Source of the DNA: Desulfurispira natronophila
Lineage (GTDB): Bacteria > Chrysiogenota > Chrysiogenetes > Chrysiogenales > Chrysiogenaceae
NCBI RefSeq assembly: GCF_014203025.1
Contig: NZ_JACHID010000005.1
Location: forward strand, 62,001-126,000
DNA length: 64,000 nucleotides
Reading direction: 5' to 3'
Positions 8,933 through 18,431 of the stretch are shown piece by piece. The notes under the pieces are model-generated. The model was not told the DNA's origin. It made no database searches and worked only from the letters and a program-made list of their open reading frames with translations. A program made the translations under genes and the position numbers. Position 1 is the stretch's first letter, and every line of letters starts with the position of its first letter.

Positions 8933-9238
8933 ATGTCACCTGACCACCGCCCGGAGTGGGAAGAAGAGACGAAACTTGAACTTAAAGAACCCAGGCCCTA
9001 CGTGGTACTACTGCTGAACGATGACTACAGCACCTGGGATTTTGTCATAGAAGTGCTCATGAAAATTTTCCACAAAAATCGTCAGGATGCAGAAAGTATT
9101 ACCCATCACGTTCATAATCAGGGCCAGGGTGTTTGTGGGGTCTACACATTTGAAATTGCCCAAACCAAAGTGCAACAAGTGCACCAACTTGCCAAATCCA
9201 GGGGCTACCCCCTGCGTTGTGTCATGAAAGAGGCTTAA
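8933..9238 (+). CDS. clpS: ClpS, ATP-dependent Clp protease adaptor
   Basis: 101 residues. ClpS delivers N-degron substrates to ClpA. The family signature is clear: PYVVLLLNDDYSTWDFVIEVL, with the NDDY/T loop and conserved D residues that form the N-degron pocket, then a run ending in the CGVYTFEIA strand and the AKSRGYPLRC C-terminus. GAGG lies eight bases upstream of ATG. clpA starts one base after its stop, so the pair is one operon. Confidence 0.96.
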   Translation: MSPDHRPEWEEETKLELKEPRPYVVLLLNDDYSTWDFVIEVLMKIFHKNRQDAESITHHVHNQGQGVCGVYTFEIAQTKVQQVHQLAKSRGYPLRCVMKEA

Positions 9239-9239
9239 A

Positions 9240-11483
9240 ATGATCAGCAAGTCCCTTAATCGAGTGCTGGGCATGGCGTTCCAGGAAGCCCGGCGTCGTT
9301 CCCACGAATATCTCACTATTGACCATATGCTTTATGCGCTTCTGGCAGACACTCAAGTAGCAGGAATCATCAAAGAGTGTCACGGCAATATTCAGACGAT
9401 CAAGTCACAGCTGGAAACTTTCCTGGGCACTTTAGAGACTCTTCCCGAAGGGGTTGAGGAAGAACCTATGCAGACAGTGGCCTTTCAGCGGGTCATTCAG
9501 AGAGTTCTCATTCACGTACAGAGTGCTGGCAAAGAACAGGCACATCCCACTGATTTGCTCGCAGCCCTCTTTATGGAAACCCACTCTGCAGGTATCTACT
9601 ATTTGCGCAGCCAGGGAATAGAGCGTGTGGACATACTGGAAGCCATTTCCCATGGAGTTTCAACTGAAGATCCATTCCAAGAGCAACAATCAGGCGAAGC
9701 TAGCCCTGATCATCAAAGCGACGGTGCAGACAATGGACAAACCTCTGTACTGCAAAAGTATACTCAGGAGCTTGTAGCCCTTGCCCAACAGGGAGATTTG
9801 GATCCAATAGTGGGGCGTCAACAGGAGATGCGCCGCACCATGCAGATCCTTTGTCGTCGCAAGAAAAACAACCCCATTCTCATAGGCGAACCGGGAGTTG
9901 GCAAAACCGCCATTGCTGAGGGCCTGGCATTGAAAATTGCCAGTGGAGAGGTACCCAAACCACTGCGATCTGCCACTATTCACCTGTTGGACATGGGAGG
10001 CTTGCTGGCTGGCACCCGCTACCGTGGCGATTTTGAAAAGCGGCTTAAAGGCATTATTGCCGAACTGGAAAAGGGAGATGGCAATGCCATTCTCTTTATC
10101 GATGAAATACATACTATTGTTGGTGCTGGATCTACTGGCGGCGGCTCAATGGATGCGTCAAATATTCTTAAGCCTGCTCTGTCCTCTGGTAAAATTCGCT
10201 GTATTGGGGCTACTACTTTCAGCGAATACCGCAATCACTTCAAGAAGGATACGGCACTCAGTCGTCGTTTTCAAAATGTAGACATCAACGAGCCGAGCGT
10301 GGAACAAACGGTCAAAATACTGCAAGGCCTCAAACCCTATTATGAGAACCATCATCAGGTACGTTATACCAGGCCAGCTCTCAATGCCTGCGCTGAACTT
10401 TCAGCACGCTATTTGAATGATCGCTTCTTACCGGACAAGGCTATCGACCTCATGGACGAGGCCGGGGCATCACTCCGCCTCACCTCCCCCTCGCGTAAAC
10501 GCAAGTCCATCAGCATCAACGACATTGAGCAAGTCGTATCCACTATGGCCAAAATACCTCCCAAAACAGCTACAACATCCGACAAGGAGCGCCTTCGCTT
10601 GCTTGACAGCAATCTAAAAAACGTCATTTTTGGCCAGGATCAGGCAATCGAGCAGCTTAGTCGTGCCATAAAGCGCGCCCGGGCTGGCTTAGGCAATCCC
10701 CGCAAACCCGTGGGTTCATTTCTCTTTACCGGCCCCACTGGCGTGGGAAAGACAGAGGTAAGTCGTCAGCTCGCTCAGCAGATGGGCATTCACTTTCAGC
10801 GATTTGATATGAGTGAGTATATGGAAAAGCACTCCGTGGCCCGCCTCATAGGTTCACCTCCGGGCTACGTTGGCTTTGAGCAGGGAGGGTTGCTTACAGA
10901 AACTATCCGCAAAAACCCTCACTGTGTACTTTTGCTGGATGAAATTGAAAAAGCCCACCAGGATCTTATCAATATTCTCCTCCAGGTTATGGATCATGCT
11001 ACCCTCACCGACAATACCGGCACCACTGCTGACTTCCGTAATGTTGTGCTGATCATGACCAGCAACTGTGGTGTCTCTGAGCCCGCTGCCTTGGGCTTCG
11101 GCAGTAGCCTGGGACCCCAAATAAACGAAGCTATTGAGCGCTTCTTTTCTCCTGAATTTCGCAATCGGCTGGATGCTGTTATAACTTTTGCGCCACTCAG
11201 TCCGAAGACGATGGAGCGCATTGTTGAGAAGTTTGTAGCAGAAATGGCCCAGCAGCTCGAGGAGCAGAGCGTCACTATCTCTGTCAGCATCGAAGCCAAA
11301 GCTTATCTTGCCCGGGAAGGGTACAGCCCCAAGTATGGAGCGCGCCCACTGGGCAGTCTTATTCAACAACAAATACACGATGCCCTCTCGGAAGAAATCT
11401 TGTTTGGAAAGTTAGAGAAGGGGGGCATCGTCTACGTAAACCATGACTCCCAGGAAAACCAGCTGGTCTTTACGTATCAGTAA
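9240..11483 (+). CDS. clpA: ClpA, AAA+ unfoldase of the Clp protease
   Basis: 747 residues. The N-terminal Clp-N repeat region (1-150) is followed by a linker rich in E, Q and D. The first AAA+ module has its Walker A GEPGVGKT at 216-223, and the second has GPTGVGKT from 498. The segment after the second module's [10 protein letters not shown] holds LGF, in the place of the IGL/F tripeptide that docks on ClpP. GAGG lies just before ATG, inside the end of clpS. ClpP is not in this window. It is a normal full-length family member. Confidence 0.96.
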   Translation: MISKSLNRVLGMAFQEARRRSHEYLTIDHMLYALLADTQVAGIIKECHGNIQTIKSQLETFLGTLETLPEGVEEEPMQTVAFQRVIQRVLIHVQSAGKEQAHPTDLLAALFMETHSAGIYYLRSQGIERVDILEAISHGVSTEDPFQEQQSGEASPDHQSDGADNGQTSVLQKYTQELVALAQQGDLDPIVGRQQEMRRTMQILCRRKKNNPILIGEPGVGKTAIAEGLALKIASGEVPKPLRSATIHLLDMGGLLAGTRYRGDFEKRLKGIIAELEKGDGNAILFIDEIHTIVGAGSTGGGSMDASNILKPALSSGKIRCIGATTFSEYRNHFKKDTALSRRFQNVDINEPSVEQTVKILQGLKPYYENHHQVRYTRPALNACAELSARYLNDRFLPDKAIDLMDEAGASLRLTSPSRKRKSISINDIEQVVSTMAKIPPKTATTSDKERLRLLDSNLKNVIFGQDQAIEQLSRAIKRARAGLGNPRKPVGSFLFTGPTGVGKTEVSRQLAQQMGIHFQRFDMSEYMEKHSVARLIGSPPGYVGFEQGGLLTETIRKNPHCVLLLDEIEKAHQDLINILLQVMDHATLTDNTGTTADFRNVVLIMTSNCGVSEPAALGFGSSLGPQINEAIERFFSPEFRNRLDAVITFAPLSPKTMERIVEKFVAEMAQQLEEQSVTISVSIEAKAYLAREGYSPKYGARPLGSLIQQQIHDALSEEILFGKLEKGGIVYVNHDSQENQLVFTYQ

Positions 11484-11648
11484 CCTTGCCTCTCAGGTGT
11501 CGAGCTTTGTCTGTTGACATTTGAGTTGCACAGTAGCCCAAGGTTGTGCGTACTCCACCAGTGTATGATCCGGAAATTGGCGCCCATACTACAACAAGAT
11601 TTATAGATTCACTGTAAGTACAAGCGAAAACTAAGCTCAGGAGTCGAC

Positions 11649-12128
11649 TTGTCCCCCTATTTCACCCAGTTTGATCATGACCACATGGAGATAGCACTTG
11701 AGGAAGCCCATGCTGCCGGTGAGCGGGGAGAGGTGCCTGTTGGAGCTGTAGCTGTGTACGATAAAGTATTGATTGCTCGCCATGGCAACCGAAGGGAGGA
11801 GCTTGATGACCCTTCTGCCCATGCAGAGATCCTGGTTCTGCGCGAAGCAGCAAAGCAGATGAAAAGCTGGCGCCTGACGGGCGTGCACCTGTATGTCACT
11901 TTGGAGCCATGTATTATGTGTTGTGGTGCCCTGATGGCAGCGCGCATTGAGCGCCTCTACTACGGCTGTCGAGATGACCGGTTTGGTGGTCAGAGCCTTT
12001 ACCACTTGCTGACAGATGCACGTCTGAATCATCAGGTTGATGCTCGCAGCGGGCTTCAGGAGGCAGCTTGCAAAAAACTTTTGGATGATTTTTTTCGAAC
12101 TCGACGCAACTCCCTACTCAACAAGTGA
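11649..12128 (+). CDS. tadA: tRNA-specific adenosine deaminase
   Basis: 159 residues from TTG 11649, which has CAGGAG (11638-11643) five bases upstream; the first in-frame ATG (11685) would start at MEIALEEAH. TadA converts wobble adenosine 34 to inosine in tRNA-Arg. Zinc and catalytic residues are visible as HAE in PSAHAEILVL and PC-x2-C in PCIMCC. The C-terminal helix with FFRTRR is typical. It stands alone between clpA and the convergent glmS. Confidence 0.93.
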   Translation: MSPYFTQFDHDHMEIALEEAHAAGERGEVPVGAVAVYDKVLIARHGNRREELDDPSAHAEILVLREAAKQMKSWRLTGVHLYVTLEPCIMCCGALMAARIERLYYGCRDDRFGGQSLYHLLTDARLNHQVDARSGLQEAACKKLLDDFFRTRRNSLLNK

Positions 12129-12172
12129 GTAGTTGCTCTTGCAGCAGGTACTTACTTGGAGCAAGCAAGATA

Positions 12173-12190
12173 GTGTTGGCAACATTTTTT
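12173..12190 (+). terminator. Possible weak terminator after tadA
   Basis: A very short hairpin (TGTT / AACA around GGC) followed by six T residues. An additional TTGCTC/GAGCAA pair lies just upstream. The stem is too short to be sure. Confidence 0.25.
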
Positions 12191-12213
12191 GAGTCAAGCC
12201 GTTGCATCAAAGT

Positions 12214-14022
12214 TTACTCTACCGTCACTGACTTGGCCAGATTACGAGGTTGATCCACATCACAACCTTTAAAGTCGGAGATATAGTAGGCAATAAACTG
12301 CATGGGAATAGCATTCACCAAAGGGCTGAGCTCTTCGGGAACTTCCGGTACGATGAAGGTATCTGCCACAGCTTCCGTGGCAGTGGTATCGGTGGAAATA
12401 GCTATAACCCGCCCCCTGCGAGCCAGAACCTCCTCCATGTTGGCCACAATTTTTTCATGTACTTCCGATGGGGTTGCGATGACAACAACAGGCATGTTTT
12501 CGTCGATCAGGGCAATGGGGCCGTGTTTCATCTCGCCTGAGGCATAACCTTCGGCGTGGATATAAGATATTTCCTTGAGCTTCAGGGCACCTTCAAGGGC
12601 AATGGGGAAGTTGTAGGAGCGCCCCAGGAAGAGGAAGTCGGAATAATTATGGTAACGCTCAGCAAATCGGGCGTAACGCTCGCCATCCTGCAGCACACTT
12701 TCCATGGCAGCGGGGATAGCTTCAAGGTCGACAACTTTTCCGGCTATCTGCTCAGTGGTGAGCTGGCTCCGCTCTTGGGCCAAGTAGAGTGCCATGAGAT
12801 AGAGCGCTGCCAGCTGAGTGGTAAAGGCTTTGGTAGAGGCCACACCAATTTCCGGGCCGGCGCTGGTGTAAAGCACACCGTGGGATTCCCGAGGAATAGA
12901 GCTGTCCAAAACGTTGCAGATGCTAAGCACTTTGGCACCCATAATCTTGGCTTCTTTGAGGGCCGCCAGGGTGTCAGCAGTTTCGCCACTTTGACTGACG
13001 GGAATAACCAGAGTGTGACGATCGATTATCTTGTGCCGGTAACGATACTCGCTGGCTATGTCTACCTCAGTGGGAATGCGACTATATTTTTCCAGGTAGT
13101 ATTTCCCTACCATAGCAGCGTGCCAACTGGTACCACAAGCCACTAGGGTAATACGCCTGATATCGGAGATTTCGCTAAGCTGAAGTTGCAAATCACTGAG
13201 AACCACTTTGCCTTCAATAAATTTGCCCCGCAGCGTGTCCCGAACGGCACGGGGTTGCTCGTGAATCTCCTTGAGCATAAAGTGCTTGTAGCCGTCTTTT
13301 TCTGCCGCTGAAGGGCTCCAGCAAATCGTCTTTACTAAACGATCCACTTCCTGTCCAGCAGCTAAAATGTGGTATTTTTTGGGAGTGACCACGGCTATGT
13401 CACCGTCTTCAAGAAAGATGAACTCTCGGGTTTGGCTAAGGATAGCGGGTATATCACTGGCAATAAAGTTTTCGTCTGCACCCAAACCTAACACCAACGG
13501 GGACTGGTGCTTGACACAGACCAGGGTTCCGGGAGTATTGCTGTCGGCCACAAGGAGCGAGTAAGCGCCATGGAGCTGCTGAATCGCATACTCGGTGGCT
13601 TTAACCAGGTCGCCCTGGTAGTAGGAGTGGACAAGGTGGGTGATTACTTCGGTATCGGTTTGCGAAGTAAAGACGTAACCCTTTTCCTGCAAAGACTTTT
13701 TTAACTGCTGGTAGTTTTCAATGATACCATTGTGCACCAGGGCGATACTGCCAGAGTGATGGGGGTGGGCATTTTCCGTGGTAGGCTTGCCATGGGTGGC
13801 CCAACGGGTGTGACCGATACCACTCGATCCGGGCAAATGCTGCTTGGCAAGTAGGCGCTCTAGCTCCCGGAGCTTCCCGGCAGACTTAATAGAGTGGGCC
13901 GATGTACCACTGACTGTAGTGATACCGGCAGAGTCGTAGCCGCGATATTCCAGGCGCTTCAAGCCCTCCAGGATGATAGGCATGGCAGCTCGTGAACCAG
14001 TATATCCAACAATTCCACACAT
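12214..14022 (-). CDS. glmS: Glutamine-fructose-6-phosphate aminotransferase
   Basis: 602 residues. It makes glucosamine-6-phosphate for peptidoglycan and LPS. The start is fixed by MCGIVGYTG: Cys2 must become the N-terminal nucleophile of the amidotransferase domain, and GGAG lies seven bases upstream. The frame stays open for 33 further codons, but those are upstream of the catalytic Cys and overlap the promoter. Two SIS domains follow, with SQSGETADT and the C-terminal DQPRNLAKSVTVE. No ribozyme-like leader is evident in the 40-base leader predicted from the promoter. Confidence 0.97.
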   Translation of the reverse strand: MCGIVGYTGSRAAMPIILEGLKRLEYRGYDSAGITTVSGTSAHSIKSAGKLRELERLLAKQHLPGSSGIGHTRWATHGKPTTENAHPHHSGSIALVHNGIIENYQQLKKSLQEKGYVFTSQTDTEVITHLVHSYYQGDLVKATEYAIQQLHGAYSLLVADSNTPGTLVCVKHQSPLVLGLGADENFIASDIPAILSQTREFIFLEDGDIAVVTPKKYHILAAGQEVDRLVKTICWSPSAAEKDGYKHFMLKEIHEQPRAVRDTLRGKFIEGKVVLSDLQLQLSEISDIRRITLVACGTSWHAAMVGKYYLEKYSRIPTEVDIASEYRYRHKIIDRHTLVIPVSQSGETADTLAALKEAKIMGAKVLSICNVLDSSIPRESHGVLYTSAGPEIGVASTKAFTTQLAALYLMALYLAQERSQLTTEQIAGKVVDLEAIPAAMESVLQDGERYARFAERYHNYSDFLFLGRSYNFPIALEGALKLKEISYIHAEGYASGEMKHGPIALIDENMPVVVIATPSEVHEKIVANMEEVLARRGRVIAISTDTTATEAVADTFIVPEVPEELSPLVNAIPMQFIAYYISDFKGCDVDQPRNLAKSVTVE

Positions 14023-14401
14023 ACGCAGATCTCCATCGTTTGCAGTCAAGCGGCTCTTGTAGCACAGGTTATACTGGAATGGAAGGGCAGCTGTAAGAGA
14101 AAGGAAAACAGGGGTACGCACTACGGCCTACCCACTGCCCACGATCCACCACCCATCAGCAACGCGCTTCGTTTGACGGGCTGGCTTGACGCCACAGGCT
14201 CCAGCAGTTAAAGTACTCTATTGCTTGGATCCCCAGCCAATACCACATATGCACCCATGAATAAAATAACAACTGCCACCGCTTTAACGGGCCAAACATG
14301 AGGCAGCTTCTCAATGGCTCCTTGTAACAGTGGCTTCGCATAGAGTTACATGAAACTGCACATATGCTATTAAATTCCATATTTCAGGAGAGCGTTATCC
14401 C
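14023..14401 (+). other. Divergent intergenic region glmS / alaS
   Basis: 379 bases without a gene. It holds the glmS promoter, a GTGGGTAG-type stretch (14113-14160) that recurs near 17090, and the alaS ribosome binding site (AGGAG, 14384-14388). I saw no T-box leader (no long structured region with a terminator) and no convincing alaS promoter. Confidence 0.5.
14068..14096 (-). promoter_or_regulatory. Sigma-70 type promoter of glmS
   Basis: On the minus strand TTACAG (14096-14091), a 17-base spacer, then TATAAC (14073-14068). The -10 box matches five of six consensus positions and the -35 box four. Predicted transcription start is near 14061, about 40 bases before the glmS start codon. Confidence 0.6.
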
Positions 14402-17053
14402 ATGAATGCACAACAAGTCCGGGAAGAATTCCTAAAGTACTTTACCTCGAAAGACCATAAAGTCGTTGCCTCCAGCAGCCTCATCCCTTTTGACGACCCC
14501 ACCCTGCTTTTCACCAATGCCGGCATGAACCAGTTCAAGGACATTTTCCTTGGCAATGAGCAGCGGGACTACCAGCGTGCTACTTCATCCCAGAAGTGTG
14601 TACGGGCCGGCGGCAAGCATAATGATCTGGAAAATGTTGGGGTCACAGCTCGTCACCACACGTTTTTTGAGATGCTGGGGAACTTCAGCTTTGGTGACTA
14701 CTTTAAGCAAGAAGCTATTGAGTACGCCTGGGAATTTATTACCGAGGTGGTAAAACTTGATAAATCCCGTCTGTGGGTCAGCGTCTTTCGGGATGATGAC
14801 GAGGCTTTTGCCATCTGGCGCGACCACATAGGTGTTCCATCTGAGCGAATACTGCGTTGCGATGAAAAAGATAACTTCTGGCAAATGGGAGAAACGGGTC
14901 CCTGTGGCCCATGCTCCGAAATCCACTTTGACCAAGGTCCGGCCGTTCCCTGCACCGAAGGTGGTGAATGTGGGGTTGAGTGCGAATGTGATCGCTACCT
15001 GGAGATATGGAACCTGGTGTTCATGCAATACGACCGACAGCCTGACGGAACCCTTAACCCACTGCCCAAGCCGTCGATTGATACCGGTATGGGCTTAGAG
15101 CGCCTGGCAGCGGTGGTGCAGGGTGAGTACTCCAACTATCACACCGACCTTTTTATGCCCATCTTGCAGAAGATTGCAGCTGACTGTGGCCGCCAGTACA
15201 CCAAATCTGACAGTGCAGATGATGTTTCAATGCGAGTTATCGCCGATCACCTGCGTGCAGCAACATTTCTTATTGGTGATGGCGCCATCCCTTCCAACGA
15301 GGGTCGCGGGTACGTTTTGCGTCGTATTATGCGACGTGCCATGCGCCACGCCAATCAGCTGGGGCGCAAAGAACCTTACATGTATACCCTGGTGGCCCTC
15401 ATGGAGGAGCACTATGGTCACGTCTTCCCTGAAATCACTCACAATCGCCACATGGTGGAGGAAATCATTTACCAGGAGGAGCGGCGCTTTGCCACCACTC
15501 TTGACCATGGTTTGGGTATTTTGCACGAGATGATACAGCAATGTCGCCAGCAAGAGCAGGGGCAACTGGATGGTGCCAGTGCCTTTAAGCTATATGACAC
15601 CTATGGTTTTCCACTGGATCTGACGATGACCATTGCAGAAGATGCCGGAATGACCGTTGATGAAGAGGGTTTTTACCAAGCCATGCAGGAGCAGAAAGAG
15701 AGGGCCCGGGCATCGTGGAAAGCCACGGCTTCAGTGACCTCCAGCGAGGATCTGCGCCACCTGGAGTCTCGTCATCAACAGGAGTTTGTTGGCTACGATT
15801 TTCTCACCTCCCAGTCTCAAGTGGTTGGGTTACTTAATGGCAACGATGAGGCGGTTGCACAGGCCAAAGCGGGAGAAAAAGTAGTGGTAGTACTCGATCG
15901 CACGCCTTTTTACGCTGAAAGTGGTGGCCAGGCTTCAGACACCGGAGTTATCGCCAGCGGCGGTGATGCCATTTTCGAAGTGAGCAGTGTGCGTAAGTCA
16001 ATAGGTGGCCTGTTTCTGCACCACGGGGTGGTGAGCCAGGGGACTTTGAGCGTGGCGGATACGGTAAATACCACAGTAAATAGTCGGCGACGGCGCAGTA
16101 TAACCCTGAACCACTCGGCCACGCATCTCCTGCACACGGCCTTGGCCAATGTGGTCGGGGAGCACGTGCGGCAGGCAGGATCACAGGTGGAAGAAGGTCG
16201 TTTACGATTTGACTTTACCCACTGGAAAGGACTTGATCGTCAACAACTGCAGGAAGTGGAAACTCAGGTCAACGCACAGATCATGGCTAACCACCAGGTG
16301 CGCAAAGAAACCATGGCCCTGGATCAAGCGGTGGAAAAGGGAGCTGCTGCCCTTTTTGGTGAAAAGTACGGTGAGGAAGTGCGGGTAGTGAGTATGGGTG
16401 ATTACAGCATGGAGCTTTGCGGTGGCACTCACGTGGAAGCTACCGGTCAGATTGGCCTGTTCACTATACTTTCCGAAGGTGCCATATCCTCAGGTGTGCG
16501 ACGCATTGAGGCTACAACCGGCATGAATGCCCTGGATCACTTCCAGCAGACCCAGGAGATATTGCAGCAACTGGCTGATACCCTGAAAAGCCAACCCCAG
16601 GACCTGGGAGAGAAGGTAGAGAAACTGTTGGAGAGCCAGCGTCAGCTTGAGCGAAAATCGCAGCAACTGGCCCAGCAGCTCAGTGCCAAAGAAAGTAGTG
16701 CTGCCAGCGAGCAAATGGAGCAGATTGGTGGCTGCCAGGTGCTGCTGTTAGGGATGGAAAACAAAAGCGCTGATGAACTGAAGCAGATGGTGGACTCCAC
16801 CCGCAACCAACAGGGTGAGTGTATTGTGGCCCTGGCCAGTGCCACTGACGGCAAGGCTATTATGGTAGTTGGTGTCAGCGATAACCTCGCACAGCGGGTC
16901 AAGGCTGGTGATATCGTAAAAGTTTTAGCAAGCGCTTGTGGTGGCGGTGGCGGTGGTCGCCCCACCTTTGCCCAGGCAGGGGGCAAGCAGCCGGATCAGA
17001 TCCCCTATGCCTTGCAGCAGGCCCGGGACTTTATCGCGCAGAAGTTGAAATAA
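14402..17053 (+). CDS. alaS: Alanyl-tRNA synthetase
   Basis: 883 residues, normal length. The N-terminal class II catalytic domain has FTNAGMNQFKDIFLG and the motif 2 region (GKHNDLENVG). The editing domain carries the zinc-type HxxxH in SATHLLH and the CGGTHV motif. A glutamine-rich coiled coil follows, then the C-Ala domain with a glycine run (ACGGGGGGRP) near the end. ATG has AGGAG ten bases or so upstream. It is transcribed alone; the next gene on the strand starts 283 bases later. Confidence 0.97.
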   Translation: MNAQQVREEFLKYFTSKDHKVVASSSLIPFDDPTLLFTNAGMNQFKDIFLGNEQRDYQRATSSQKCVRAGGKHNDLENVGVTARHHTFFEMLGNFSFGDYFKQEAIEYAWEFITEVVKLDKSRLWVSVFRDDDEAFAIWRDHIGVPSERILRCDEKDNFWQMGETGPCGPCSEIHFDQGPAVPCTEGGECGVECECDRYLEIWNLVFMQYDRQPDGTLNPLPKPSIDTGMGLERLAAVVQGEYSNYHTDLFMPILQKIAADCGRQYTKSDSADDVSMRVIADHLRAATFLIGDGAIPSNEGRGYVLRRIMRRAMRHANQLGRKEPYMYTLVALMEEHYGHVFPEITHNRHMVEEIIYQEERRFATTLDHGLGILHEMIQQCRQQEQGQLDGASAFKLYDTYGFPLDLTMTIAEDAGMTVDEEGFYQAMQEQKERARASWKATASVTSSEDLRHLESRHQQEFVGYDFLTSQSQVVGLLNGNDEAVAQAKAGEKVVVVLDRTPFYAESGGQASDTGVIASGGDAIFEVSSVRKSIGGLFLHHGVVSQGTLSVADTVNTTVNSRRRRSITLNHSATHLLHTALANVVGEHVRQAGSQVEEGRLRFDFTHWKGLDRQQLQEVETQVNAQIMANHQVRKETMALDQAVEKGAAALFGEKYGEEVRVVSMGDYSMELCGGTHVEATGQIGLFTILSEGAISSGVRRIEATTGMNALDHFQQTQEILQQLADTLKSQPQDLGEKVEKLLESQRQLERKSQQLAQQLSAKESSAASEQMEQIGGCQVLLLGMENKSADELKQMVDSTRNQQGECIVALASATDGKAIMVVGVSDNLAQRVKAGDIVKVLASACGGGGGGRPTFAQAGGKQPDQIPYALQQARDFIAQKLK

Positions 17054-17123
17054 ATCTGATACGCTTTGCGTTCAGCAATGGCAGGTAAGTAGTGGGTAGT
17101 AGATAGTGGTGAGATCGTAGCAA

Positions 17124-17336
17124 GTGGTCACCATTCACGCTCTATCTTTACCCCTACTCCCCCTTGATCCCTTTTTATTTTTTCCTAGAAATTTTTTTGC
17201 AACTGGATTGCTCAGCGCAGGCGGGCAGCAAATACACTCCAAACTGCCAGGTGTGGCACCACCCGTATATTTTATTTGCTTTTTCTCTTCCCAGCAGGTA
17301 ATTTATTTAAGAATATATGTCGGTCAGGTGGCTTTT
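17124..17336 (+). promoter_or_regulatory. pheA leader with phenylalanine-rich open stretch
   Basis: The bases before pheA stay open in the pheA frame and would encode a stretch containing FLFF and NFF around 17170-17206, from T-rich tracts. A small GGTG/CACC hairpin follows at about 17249-17261. This recalls phenylalanine attenuator leaders, but no stop codon separates it from pheA in this frame and no clear ribosome binding site precedes it. Confidence 0.25.
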
Positions 17337-18431
17337 GTGACAACAGGCAAAGAGTTGGATAACCTGCGTCAATCTATTGACGCTATTGACGATCAACTGC
17401 TGGCACTGCTCAATCAGCGCGCAGAGCTGGCTATTCAGGTGGGCAAATACAAATCTGGCAACCCTTCTGAATTCTATGTTCCTTCGCGGGAAAAACAGAT
17501 TTACACTCGCCTGCTGCGGGAGAATCCTGGCCCTGTCCCTGATGAGGCCGTCCGTGCCATTTTTCGTGAAGTCATTTCAGCGTGTCTGAACCTGGAGCAA
17601 CCTCTCACTATTGCCTATCTTGGCCCCGAGGCCACATTTACCCATATTGCCAGCATGGAGCACTTTGGCCAGAGTGCCCGCTATCAACCATCCCCAAGCA
17701 TCCGCGATGTCTTTTCCGAGGTAGAGCGCGGACGGGTTCACTATGGTGTGGCTCCCATTGAAAACTCTACCGAGGGTGTGGTGAACTACACTCTGGATTG
17801 CCTGGTGGACTCGGACCTCTCTATCTGCGCTGAAATAGAGCTGGGCATTACGCACCACCTGATGAGTCTCAGCGGAAAAATAGAGAGTATCCGGCGTGTA
17901 TACTCCCATCCCCACGCCATCGCCCAGTGCCGACAATGGCTTGACCTCAATCTTCCTGAGGTGGAGCTGGTCGATATCACCAGCACAGCACGAGCGGCAG
18001 AGATCGTCAGTCACGATGAAACATCAGCAGCCATTTGCTCGGAGCTTGCAGGTAAACTCTATTCACTTGTGCCGGTAGTGCGCAAGATAGAGGACAAGAC
18101 CAACAACTTCACCCGGTTTATCGTCGTGGGTAATACTCGCACCAAAAAGAGTGGCAATGACAAAACCAGTGTCGTTTTTAGTCTCAGCCATGCAGTAGGG
18201 TCCCTCTACCATGCCCTGGAGGTTATTTCCCGCTTTGATATCAACATGACCAAAATTGAGTCTCGCCCATCAAAGATGAAAGCCTGGGAGTACCTTTTTC
18301 ATATTGACATTGAGGGTCATTGCGATGATGAAAACGTGTCGCAGGCCCTTGATTTATTGGGGCAACGCAGCCTCTTCTTAAAAGTTCTGGGGTCGTACCC
18401 AAAAAGTATACCATCTCGTAAAGGTGAATAA
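17337..18431 (+). CDS. pheA: Chorismate mutase / prephenate dehydratase (P-protein)
   Basis: 364 residues from GTG 17337, with AGGTGG upstream. An upstream in-frame extension to 17124 exists but does not look like protein of this family. The AroQ chorismate mutase domain is at about 1-90 (LDNLRQSIDAIDDQLLALLN). Prephenate dehydratase follows, with TIAYLGPEATFTH and APIENSTEGVV. A C-terminal ACT domain carries ESRPSK, the usual phenylalanine feedback site. The stop codon overlaps the hisC start by one base. It is the first gene of the aromatic cluster. Confidence 0.95.
   Translation: MTTGKELDNLRQSIDAIDDQLLALLNQRAELAIQVGKYKSGNPSEFYVPSREKQIYTRLLRENPGPVPDEAVRAIFREVISACLNLEQPLTIAYLGPEATFTHIASMEHFGQSARYQPSPSIRDVFSEVERGRVHYGVAPIENSTEGVVNYTLDCLVDSDLSICAEIELGITHHLMSLSGKIESIRRVYSHPHAIAQCRQWLDLNLPEVELVDITSTARAAEIVSHDETSAAICSELAGKLYSLVPVVRKIEDKTNNFTRFIVVGNTRTKKSGNDKTSVVFSLSHAVGSLYHALEVISRFDINMTKIESRPSKMKAWEYLFHIDIEGHCDDENVSQALDLLGQRSLFLKVLGSYPKSIPSRKGE

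Noticed and set aside
12214-14121. glmS starting 33 codons earlier
   Set aside because: The enzyme needs Cys at position 2 of the mature protein, and the upstream part covers the promoter.
14156-14380. A 74-codon minus-strand frame between glmS and alaS
   Set aside because: No ribosome binding site and low-complexity composition.
14023-14401. T-box leader for alaS
   Set aside because: No long leader with a terminator and no T-box-like sequence was found.
17124-17336. pheA starting at 17124
   Set aside because: The added 71 residues do not resemble chorismate mutase, and the GTG at 17337 has a usable site.
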